Below are positions 57,700-64,000 of a stretch of 64,000 nt of DNA, in pieces (the stretch's first letter is position 1; each line of letters starts with the position of its first letter). The notes below the pieces were generated by a model. The model was not told the DNA's origin and ran no database searches. It worked only from the letters and a program-made list of their open reading frames with translations. Location: assembly GCF_014195095.1 (NCBI RefSeq), contig NZ_JACIBC010000004.1, positions 600,255 through 664,254 on the forward strand, read 5' to 3'. A program made the translations under genes and the position numbers. Source of the stretch: Rhizobium sp. BK602. GTDB lineage: Bacteria; Pseudomonadota; Alphaproteobacteria; Rhizobiales; Rhizobiaceae.

Positions 57700-58908
57700 C
57701 TAACTCTCTGCCGTCAGCGCATGCTTCACGCGAAGGATGGTCAGAGCGACGGCTCCGATGACCACGGGAATGGAAATCAGCATGACGATGGGGTTCAGGT
57801 GATATCCGGCATGCTCCACCGTCTCGAAGACCACCTTGAGCAGGCTCAGAAGATAGTAGCTGATCGCGATGATCGAAAAGCCTTCGACGGCGCGCTGGAT
57901 CTTCACCTGGGTTGCCGCGCGCTCGGCCATCGCCTGGATCTGGGTGGCGTTCTGATATTCGATCTCGACCTGAATGCGCGTCTGCAGGAGGTCGATCAGG
58001 TGCATCGTGGCGTGGGAGAGCTGGTCCAGGCGCAGGGCCGTCGCCTCGCAGGTGCGCACGGCGGGCTTGAAGCGTCTTGCGACGAACACCCCGAACCGCT
58101 GGAAGCCGGGCACATGCGTCTCGCGAAGTTCGGCAATGCGCTCCTCCACGATCTTTGCATAGGCGGCCGTCGCTCCGAAGCGATTGCGCGTTTCCGCCGT
58201 TGCGGAGATGATCTGGGCTGATAGCACGGATATCTCGTCCAGAAGCTTCTTGTGTTCGGTGGTGGGCGTGGTGAGATTTCGATCGGTCAGTTCGACGAGC
58301 TTGGCATCGTAGTTGCCGAGCAGAGGGCCCAGGCGGCGGGCCTCGGGAAGGCCGAGCAACGCCATCGAGCGATAGGTTTCGATCTCGTAGACCCGTCTCA
58401 CCATTCGTCCCAGACGATAGTCGTTCAAATCATTGTTGAAGAGCAGGATGCGGCTGGTCTGGTCGGGACGAACACGGAAGTCGGAACAGACCTGCGCCGC
58501 GCCACCGCCGATCGATGAAGCGGTCGCGTCCTGAAAGTCGAATTTGGCCAGCACAGGGCCGAGCTCGGCAGGCGCCGGCCCCAGCACCAGGATGCCAACC
58601 CGGCAAATGAGCTGTGAGGAGGCGATACCCGCCAGAGCCTCGAAATCGGCGACGGACAGGCGGGACTTCGGCCACTCGTCGACCTCCGCCCTCAGTCGCG
58701 TTACGCGTGTAACGGTGACGAATTCGGTATGGTGCTCCACCTGCGTCCTGACGCTTTCGCCGGCATCCGCGGCATCGTCGGGGACAAAATAGGCGTCATG
58801 CAGCCCAAGCGATCCCGAGGGCTTCAATGCGATGTGTTCGACGAAGGCCGGCCCCGAGAAGTAGATCGAGGGTCGGGCATGAAGTTCGGCATTGAAGTCT
58901 GACGACAT
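57700..58908 (-). CDS. DUF3422 family membrane protein
   Basis: 402 residues. The N-terminus has NAELHARPSIYFSGPAFVEH, the E-L-H-A-R-P mark of DUF3422, and most of the protein is soluble with helical sequence. Two hydrophobic segments near the C-terminus (GFSIIAISYYLLSLLKVVF and PIVMLISIPVVIGAVALTIL) anchor it to the membrane. The family is common in alphaproteobacteria and has no established function that I know of. Monocistronic; its neighbours give no functional hint. Confidence 0.88.
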   Translation of the reverse strand: MSSDFNAELHARPSIYFSGPAFVEHIALKPSGSLGLHDAYFVPDDAADAGESVRTQVEHHTEFVTVTRVTRLRAEVDEWPKSRLSVADFEALAGIASSQLICRVGILVLGPAPAELGPVLAKFDFQDATASSIGGGAAQVCSDFRVRPDQTSRILLFNNDLNDYRLGRMVRRVYEIETYRSMALLGLPEARRLGPLLGNYDAKLVELTDRNLTTPTTEHKKLLDEISVLSAQIISATAETRNRFGATAAYAKIVEERIAELRETHVPGFQRFGVFVARRFKPAVRTCEATALRLDQLSHATMHLIDLLQTRIQVEIEYQNATQIQAMAERAATQVKIQRAVEGFSIIAISYYLLSLLKVVFETVEHAGYHLNPIVMLISIPVVIGAVALTILRVKHALTAES

Positions 58909-59074
58909 GAATTTCTGCTCGGTGATTCAGGAAACACGTCCCTACATTGTTTTGCTTTGGCGATACGCGCAACAGCGATCGCCATGATGGCCACCCGATG
59001 CGACACCTTGCCTCTCATTGCCATGGAGCCGGAGCGCCATCATCGCTCTCACGGAACAAGGCGAAAGCATGCAA

Positions 59075-59096
59075 GAATGATGGAATTCCATCATTC
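59075..59096. promoter_or_regulatory. Perfect 22-bp palindrome at the 3' end of the LacI gene
   Basis: Each half reads GAATGATGGAA; the centre is AATT. It overlaps the LacI-type stop codon (59095-59097). The half-site CCATCATT and its reverse AATGATG recur between the LacI gene and the desaturase operon, so this is probably a LacI operator; a hairpin at the end of the LacI mRNA is the alternative. Confidence 0.65.
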
Positions 59097-60123
59097 AGAT
59101 ATTCTCTGAAATGTAGATATTGAAAGGGAGGAAGGTCTGGCCGGCCATCTGGGCATCGCCGTTTTCTATCGAGCCGATCATTTGGCTGATCAGTTCCCGG
59201 CAGAGGGCCGGCAGCGGCGTGTCGATGGCCATCGTGACGGTCCCGTCCATCAGCCCGGCCTTGCTCTCCGGAACCAGCTCGTTGACGATGAGTATCAGAT
59301 CGCCCGCACATCTTTCTTCGCGAATGGCCGCGATCGCGCCCTCCATCCCGCCGCCGCAGACATAAAGACCGATGAGATCGGGATGCTTCTGCAACAGGTT
59401 CAGCGTCGCCTCGTGGGTGATATCGGCCGCGTCCAGATTGATCAGCGTGTCCAGCACCTCGAATTCGGGCGCGTTCTCGCGGAAATAGGAACGGAAACCG
59501 ATCTCGCGCAGTTCATGGCCATGGAAGCGGTGACTGCCGACGAAACAGGCGACCTTGCCTGGCTTGCGGGCCATGCGCGCGATTGTCCAGGCCGCCGAAC
59601 GCCCGACTTTCCGGTTGTCGAGGCCGAGATAGCCGGTACGGATGCCGCTGGCGAAATCGGAGAGGACGGAGAAGACCGGAATACCCTTCGCCTTCAGCTC
59701 CTCGACGGCATTCGCCACGGCCGGATAGTCGGGCGCGACCATGGCAATTGCGTGATTGCGGGCCGTAAGCGCCTTGACCTGCTCGACGATCGCGGTCGGT
59801 GTCGAGACCGGCGGATATTCGATCTGTACCTGCAGGCGGGCCGTGGTCACGGCCGCCGCCGCCGCTTCGATCTCCCTGGCAAAAGCCTGGTAGAAGGATT
59901 GCATCGGCTTCTGCAGCAGGAAGGCGAGCTGATAGCGCGGCAGGTCCTCGAAGACGCGCTGCCGCAGCAGGCCGACGGCATGATAGCCGATCGATTGCGC
60001 CGCCTCATAGACGCGCCGGGCCGTTTCCTCCCGCACGGGCAGGCGTCCGTTCAATACGCGGTCGATCGTGGCGACGCTGACGCCGGATGCTTTTGCAAGA
60101 TCGGAAATGGTCGGACGCCGCAT
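59095..60123 (-). CDS. LacI family transcriptional regulator
   Basis: 342 residues from ATG 60123 with CAGGAGA upstream. The N-terminal HTH TISDLAKASGVSVATIDRVL with NGRLPVREETARRV is canonical. The effector domain is periplasmic-binding-protein-like (YQLAFLLQKPMQSFY; GIPVFSVLSDFASG; TGYLGLDNRKVGRSAAW; LYVCGGGMEGAIAAI). The pattern is close to the LacI group that binds sugar alcohols or betaine-like ligands, but the inducer is unknown. It is divergent from the desaturase/Rieske/reductase operon and probably controls it through the CATCATT half-sites in between. Confidence 0.93.
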   Translation of the reverse strand: MRRPTISDLAKASGVSVATIDRVLNGRLPVREETARRVYEAAQSIGYHAVGLLRQRVFEDLPRYQLAFLLQKPMQSFYQAFAREIEAAAAAVTTARLQVQIEYPPVSTPTAIVEQVKALTARNHAIAMVAPDYPAVANAVEELKAKGIPVFSVLSDFASGIRTGYLGLDNRKVGRSAAWTIARMARKPGKVACFVGSHRFHGHELREIGFRSYFRENAPEFEVLDTLINLDAADITHEATLNLLQKHPDLIGLYVCGGGMEGAIAAIREERCAGDLILIVNELVPESKAGLMDGTVTMAIDTPLPALCRELISQMIGSIENGDAQMAGQTFLPFNIYISENI

Positions 60124-60143
60124 GGGTTTCTCCTGAGGTATTT

Positions 60144-60192
60144 CATCATTCGTGACAACTGAAAATGATGTTATCTGATAGATTCCATCATT
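60144..60192. promoter_or_regulatory. LacI operator region before the desaturase operon
   Basis: CATCATT at 60144-60150, AATGATG at 60164-60170 and CATCATT at 60186-60192 form two overlapping inverted repeats with centres about 20 bases apart. The last part, GATTCCATCATT, matches the right half of the perfect palindrome at 59075-59096. The region separates the divergent LacI gene (ATG 60123) and the desaturase gene (ATG 60279). Confidence 0.65.
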
Positions 60193-60278
60193 GCTGGATT
60201 GAGGCAAGCGAAATCTCGTTTTATCCTTTTCGACATGAGATGCGGGACGCCCTTTTGCGCGGCCGCGGGAGGGTAGGA

Positions 60279-61364
60279 ATGACGGAGATTGTCAAGCGTG
60301 ATTACAGTCTGCTGGGCGAAAGCGCCAAGCGGGCGGTGGAAACGGGGCTCGCGGCCGCGGAGTGGTATCATACCGATATTCCGCGCAAGGAGATGAAGGC
60401 GCTGATGCAGCGCTCCGACGAGGCGGCGATCCGCGACACCATCATCTGGCTGGGCAGCATGGCGGTCTTTGCCGGGCTTGGCGTCTATTTCTGGGGTTCC
60501 TGGCTCTGTATCCCCTTCTTCCTGGCCTATGGCGTGCTCTACGGTTCCGCCTCCGACAGCCGCTGGCATGAATGCGGGCACGGCACGGCCTTCAAGACCC
60601 GCTGGATGAACGACGCGGTCTATCAGATCGCCTGCTTCATGATCATGCGCAATCCGGTCACCTGGCGCTGGAGCCATACGCGCCATCACACCGATACCGT
60701 CATCGTCGGTCGCGATCCGGAAATCGCCGTCATGCGGCCGCCGGATCTCCTGCGCCTGATCCTCAATTTCTTCGGCATTCTCGATGCCGCCTACGGCATG
60801 ATGGATATGGTCCGCAATGCGCTGGGGATCGTCAGCGCCGAGGAGAAGACCTTCATTCCCGAGCAGGAGCAACCCAAGGTCATCCGCGTCGCCCGCATCT
60901 GGAGCGTCATCTATATCGGGACGATCGCAGCCGCCCTCTACATGGGCTCGATCCTGCCGCTGGTGCTGATCGGCCTGCCTAGGCTCTATGGCGCCTGGCA
61001 TCACGTCCTGACCGGCCTGCTGCAGCATGGCGGTCTGGCCGACAATGTCATCGATCACCGGCTGAACAGCCGCACGGTGCTGATGAACCCGGTGAGCCGT
61101 TTCATCTACTGGAACATGAACTACCATGTCGAGCACCACATGTTCCCGATGGTGCCCTATCATGCGCTGCCCAGGCTGCATGCCATGATCAAGCACGATC
61201 TGCCGGCGCCCAATCCGTCCATCTGGTCGGGTTATCGCGAAATGATCCCCGCCTTTCTCCGCCAGCTCAGGAACGAGGACTATTTCCTGAAGCGGGAGCT
61301 GCCGGCGACGGCGCGGCCCTATCGCGAGGAATTCCACAATTCGCCGGCCGAGGCCGCGCAATAG
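60279..61364 (+). CDS. Membrane di-iron oxygenase of the fatty acid desaturase family
   Basis: 361 residues from ATG 60279 with GGGAGGGTAGGA upstream. Three histidine boxes are present: WHECGHGTAF, WSHTRHHTDT and, near the C-terminus, NYHVEHHMFP. Several hydrophobic segments put it in the inner membrane. A Rieske ferredoxin and a ferredoxin reductase follow directly, so this is a three-component oxygenase that receives electrons from NAD(P)H. Together with downstream one-carbon genes the likely reaction is hydroxylation of a methyl or similar group of a small catabolic substrate, not lipid desaturation (inference). Controlled by the divergent LacI gene. Confidence 0.9.
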   Translation: MTEIVKRDYSLLGESAKRAVETGLAAAEWYHTDIPRKEMKALMQRSDEAAIRDTIIWLGSMAVFAGLGVYFWGSWLCIPFFLAYGVLYGSASDSRWHECGHGTAFKTRWMNDAVYQIACFMIMRNPVTWRWSHTRHHTDTVIVGRDPEIAVMRPPDLLRLILNFFGILDAAYGMMDMVRNALGIVSAEEKTFIPEQEQPKVIRVARIWSVIYIGTIAAALYMGSILPLVLIGLPRLYGAWHHVLTGLLQHGGLADNVIDHRLNSRTVLMNPVSRFIYWNMNYHVEHHMFPMVPYHALPRLHAMIKHDLPAPNPSIWSGYREMIPAFLRQLRNEDYFLKRELPATARPYREEFHNSPAEAAQ

Positions 61365-61393
61365 ACTCCAAAATCAGGAACAGGGAGGAAAAC

Positions 61394-61708
61394 ATGGGCG
61401 ACAACTGGATCGAGGTCTGCGCGGCCGACGAGATCGACGAAGAGGATGTCATCCGCTTCGACCATGGCGGGCGCACCTTCGCCGTCTACCGCAGCCCCGA
61501 GGACGAATATTTCGCGACCGATGGCCTGTGCACGCACGAGAAGATTCATCTCGCCGACGGGCTGGTCATGGACAACATCATCGAATGTCCCAAGCATAAC
61601 GGCCGTTTCGACTACAGGACCGGCGAGGCCAAGGGTGCCCCGGTCTGCGTCAACCTCAAGACCTATTCCGTCAAGGTTGAAAACGGCACCGTCTTCATTG
61701 CCATTTGA
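61394..61708 (+). CDS. Rieske [2Fe-2S] ferredoxin
   Basis: 104 residues. The cluster ligands are in GLCTHEKIHLADG (C-x-H) and IIECPKHNGRFDYRTGEA (C-x2-H), the Rieske pair with 17 residues between. It is a small soluble ferredoxin of the type used by oxygenase systems. It is 29 bases after the desaturase-like gene, with AGGGAGG before the ATG, and 10 bases before the reductase gene. Confidence 0.95.
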   Translation: MGDNWIEVCAADEIDEEDVIRFDHGGRTFAVYRSPEDEYFATDGLCTHEKIHLADGLVMDNIIECPKHNGRFDYRTGEAKGAPVCVNLKTYSVKVENGTVFIAI

Positions 61709-61718
61709 GGAGAGGATC

Positions 61719-62945
61719 ATGGCGCATTTCGTCATCGTCGGCGCCGGGGAATGCGGCGCCCGCGCCGCCTTCGCGCTCAGGGAAAAGGGTTTCGACGGCG
61801 ACATCACCCTGATCGGCGCCGAGGCGCTGCATCCCTATGAACGCCCGCCGCTATCGAAGGAGACGCTTGCCGAGCAGCCCGAACCGAAATTCGTCGCTTC
61901 GGCCGAGCGCTATGGCGAGCAGCGCATCGCTCTGCGGCTCGGCACGCATGCGGCGGGCATCGATCCCGCCGCCAAGCTGGTAAGGCTGAGCGACGGGCAG
62001 GTGCTCGGCTATGATAAATTGCTGCTGGCAACCGGCGCTTCGGCGCGGCCCTTTCCCGGCAGTGCGGGAGTGGGCGGCAATATCCGCGTGCTGCGCACGC
62101 ATGCGGATGCGTCGGCGCTCAGATCCGCGCTTCGCCCCGGCCGACATATCGCCATCATCGGTGGCGGCTTCATCGGGCTCGAACTGGCCGCGACGGCGCG
62201 CAAGCTCGGTGCCGACGTTACCCTTGTCGAGGGATTGCCGCGTATCCTGAAGCGCGGCGTGCCGGAAGAGATCGCCGCGATCGTGGCGCAGCGTCATCGC
62301 GACGAGGGCGTCGATATCCGCTGCAATGTGCGCATTGCCGGCATCGAGGATCGCGCCGAAGGTGCTGCGATCCATCTTTCCGGCGGCGAGGCGATATCAG
62401 CCGATCTCGTGCTGGTCGGCATCGGCGCCCTCCCGAATGTCGCGCTTGCCGAAGAGGCGGGCCTTGCGATCGACAACGGCGTCGCCGTCAACGAGCACCT
62501 GGAGGCCTCGGTTGCCGATATTCTTGCGGCCGGCGATTGCTGCTCCTTTCCGTTGGCGTTGTACGGCGGGCGACGGGTGCGGCTGGAATCCTGGCGCAAT
62601 GCGCAGGAGCAGGGCACGTTGGCCGCGGCCAACCTGCTCGGCGAGCGGGCGAGCATTTCCGCCGTGCCGTGGTTCTGGTCCGATCAATATGACCTGACGC
62701 TGCAGATCGCCGGCCTTGCCGATGGTGCCGCGACGACGCTCAAGCGCGATCTTGGCGATGGCGCCTTCATTCTCTTTCATCTCGACGAGGCCGGCCGGCT
62801 GCTGGCGGCGAGCGGCATCGGACGCGGCAATGCGGTTGCCCGCGATATCCGCCTGGCTGAAATGCTGATCGCCGCCCGCGCGCATCCCGATCCGCAAGCG
62901 CTTGCGGCAAGCCACGTCAAACTCAAATCCCTGCTCGCCGCGTGA
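61719..62945 (+). CDS. FAD-dependent ferredoxin reductase
   Basis: 408 residues from ATG 61719 with GAGGAGAGG upstream; an open frame further left overlaps the Rieske gene and is a shadow. FAD motif HFVIVGAGECGARAAFAL, HPYERPPLSKETL, the NAD motif IAIIGGGFIGLELAATARKL and the second FAD motif ILAAGDCCSFPLALYGG followed by RLESWRNAQEQG are all typical of oxygenase-coupled ferredoxin reductases. It passes electrons from NAD(P)H to the Rieske protein and on to the membrane oxygenase. Confidence 0.94.
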   Translation: MAHFVIVGAGECGARAAFALREKGFDGDITLIGAEALHPYERPPLSKETLAEQPEPKFVASAERYGEQRIALRLGTHAAGIDPAAKLVRLSDGQVLGYDKLLLATGASARPFPGSAGVGGNIRVLRTHADASALRSALRPGRHIAIIGGGFIGLELAATARKLGADVTLVEGLPRILKRGVPEEIAAIVAQRHRDEGVDIRCNVRIAGIEDRAEGAAIHLSGGEAISADLVLVGIGALPNVALAEEAGLAIDNGVAVNEHLEASVADILAAGDCCSFPLALYGGRRVRLESWRNAQEQGTLAAANLLGERASISAVPWFWSDQYDLTLQIAGLADGAATTLKRDLGDGAFILFHLDEAGRLLAASGIGRGNAVARDIRLAEMLIAARAHPDPQALAASHVKLKSLLAA

Positions 62946-62969
62946 CGGCCCGACAACAAGGAATTTCCC

Positions 62970-63776
62970 ATGAAGAAGCACAATCGCGCGACCGTCGCCG
63001 ATCTGCTGGCATTAAAAGGTAAGAAGCAGCTTACTATGCTGCGCGTCACTTCGCTCGAAGAAGCCGAGGCGGCGGAGCGCGCCGGCATCGATATGCTGTC
63101 CGTGCCGCCGGCGCTGCTGGGGCCTGCATTTCGCGAAGCGGCGCCGAGCCCCTTTGCCGTTCCTGGCCTCGAATATGGCGACTACGTCTCGGCGGAAGAG
63201 TATATGCGCGAAGCCTTCAAGGCGCTGAAGGCCGGCGGCGATGCCGTCTATTGCGCCGCCGGGCTGCAGACGATCCGGCGGATGCGGGAGGAAGGCATTC
63301 CGGTTTGCGGCCATGTCGGCCTCATCCCGTCGAAGGCGACCTGGACGGGAGGCTTCCGCGCCGTCGGCAAGACGGCCGCAAGCGCCTTCGAGATCTGGCG
63401 CCAGACCAAAGCGCTGGAAGAGGCCGGCGCCTTCGCCGCCGAGATCGAGGTGGTGCCCGGCGATGTCGCGGCGGCGATCAGCGGGAGGACGTCGATGCTG
63501 ATGATCTCCATGGGCGCCGGCAGCGGATGTGACGCTCAATATCTCTTCGCCGACGATGTGCTCGGCAGCAATCGCGGACACCGGCCGCGCCACGCCAAGG
63601 TCTACCGCGATTTTGCGGCGGAATATGACCGGCTGCAGGATGAACGCGCCGCGGCCTTCAAGGAGTTCGCCGATGACGTCCGCTCGGGCGCCTATCCGGC
63701 GAAGGGGCATCTCGTCGGGATCGACGAAGCGGAGCTGCAGACCTTTCTTCGGCAGCTTGCCGATGGCGGGCGATGA
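62970..63776 (+). CDS. PanB-like protein (ketopantoate hydroxymethyltransferase superfamily), atypical
   Basis: 268 residues. Similarity to PanB is clear in the barrel: RVTSLEEAEAAERAGID, GIPVCGHVGLIPS, FAAEIEVVPGDVA, GAGSGCDAQYLFADDVLG and HRPRHAKVYRDF. The catalytic Glu of PanB (Glu181 in E. coli) is kept in EIEVVP. In contrast, the metal ligands expected from E. coli Asp45 (VGDSLG) and Asp84 (ADLPF) are replaced by LSVPPALLG and VPGLEYGDY, and the Lys of MVKIEGG by Tyr. It is therefore unlikely to be the pantothenate enzyme; a retro-aldol or one-carbon step in this catabolic operon is a better guess. Located 24 bases after the reductase gene. Confidence 0.8.
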   Translation: MKKHNRATVADLLALKGKKQLTMLRVTSLEEAEAAERAGIDMLSVPPALLGPAFREAAPSPFAVPGLEYGDYVSAEEYMREAFKALKAGGDAVYCAAGLQTIRRMREEGIPVCGHVGLIPSKATWTGGFRAVGKTAASAFEIWRQTKALEEAGAFAAEIEVVPGDVAAAISGRTSMLMISMGAGSGCDAQYLFADDVLGSNRGHRPRHAKVYRDFAAEYDRLQDERAAAFKEFADDVRSGAYPAKGHLVGIDEAELQTFLRQLADGGR

Positions 63777-63827
63777 TGCGGCCGTGTCAACCCATGGCAT
63801 TTCATGATTTTAATTGGACGGCATAAG

Positions 63828-64000
63828 ATGAAAAATTACGTTCTACGGGTATCGTGCCAATCGACGCGTGGGATTGTGGCTGCGATCGCCAATTATCTGG
63901 CCGACCAGGGCTGCAACATCGTCGATTCCAGCCAGTTCGACGATCTCGACACCGGCAAGTTCTTCATGCGCGTCTCCTTCATCTCCGAACAGGGCGTCGG
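63828..64000 (+). CDS. purU: Formyltetrahydrofolate deformylase PurU, N-terminal part (cut by window end)
   Basis: 57 codons from ATG 63828 to the window edge. The sequence begins MKNYVLRVSCQSTRGIVAAI, then NYLADQGCNIVDSSQFDD and FFMRVSF, the N-terminal ACT domain of PurU. PurU hydrolyses 10-formyl-tetrahydrofolate to formate and tetrahydrofolate. Being downstream of a PanB-like gene and an oxygenase, it most likely serves to drain one-carbon units formed by the catabolic pathway. The catalytic formyltransferase domain lies beyond the window. Confidence 0.88.
   Translation, partial: MKNYVLRVSCQSTRGIVAAIANYLADQGCNIVDSSQFDDLDTGKFFMRVSFISEQGV

Overview
The window is about 61-62% GC by impression, densely coded, and carries gene sets typical of an alphaproteobacterium of the order Hyphomicrobiales, most likely Rhizobiaceae (Rhizobium/Agrobacterium/Ensifer group). 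Supporting signs are the TadE/TadG pilus genes, the ttu-type tartrate genes, the thiCOSGE gene set with a TPP riboswitch, a TctDE/TctCBA set, a DUF3422 protein and copies of a rhizobial extragenic repeat. No rRNA, tRNA, CRISPR array or intact insertion sequence was seen. The assignment rests on recalled family knowledge, not on a search.

Layout. 1-1664: end of a Tad pilus locus. 1.8-4.0 kb: acetyltransferase, small exported protein, MBL-fold hydrolase. 4.2-10.2 kb: RND efflux operon with two adaptors and a divergent TetR regulator. 10.1-14.5 kb: fatty acid desaturase, two small proteins, a PheC-like periplasmic protein, a GT39-type membrane glycosyltransferase. 14.5-16.6 kb: thiC with its TPP riboswitch. 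16.8-30.2 kb: EF-hand protein, GT2-like protein, UDP-galactopyranose mutase, a TPR-GT41 (OGT/SPINDLY-like) transferase and a 2631-residue protein built almost wholly from octapeptide repeats. 30.5-31.1 kb: a toxin-antitoxin pair whose toxin reading frame is broken. 31.2-36.5 kb: tyrosine/homogentisate degradation (hpd, hmgA, fumarylacetoacetase, maiA) with Lrp- and MarR-type regulators. 36.6-39.4 kb: thiOSGE under a second, base-for-base identical copy of the thiC leader. 39.5-44.4 kb: a DsbA-fold isomerase and a probable organosulfur-use group (acyl-CoA-dehydrogenase-like and luciferase-like flavoenzymes, M20 amidohydrolase). 44.4-46.4 kb: NAD-dependent epimerase and divergent AraC regulator. 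46.5-51.2 kb: ttuBCD-like tartrate genes and LysR regulator. 51.2-57.6 kb: TctDE two-component pair, a solute-binding protein and the TctCBA tripartite tricarboxylate transporter. 57.7-58.9 kb: DUF3422 protein. 59.1-64.0 kb: LacI regulator and a desaturase/Rieske/reductase operon followed by a PanB-like protein and the start of purU, cut by the window end.

How parts work together. The thiamine genes form a split regulon: one riboswitch sequence, duplicated perfectly over 237 bp, controls the pyrimidine branch (thiC) and the thiazole branch (thiOSGE) from sites 22.8 kb apart. The tyrosine block takes 4-hydroxyphenylpyruvate to fumarate and acetoacetate. The last operon looks like an oxidative catabolic pathway that releases one-carbon units, with PurU to dispose of formyl-tetrahydrofolate.

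Most novel candidates: (1) the giant Ser/Thr-rich octapeptide protein next to a GT41 transferase, which together suggest a dedicated glycoprotein system; (2) the duplicated thi leader with a truncated thiC start; (3) the 60-64 kb one-carbon-releasing operon with a PanB-like protein that lacks the usual metal site.
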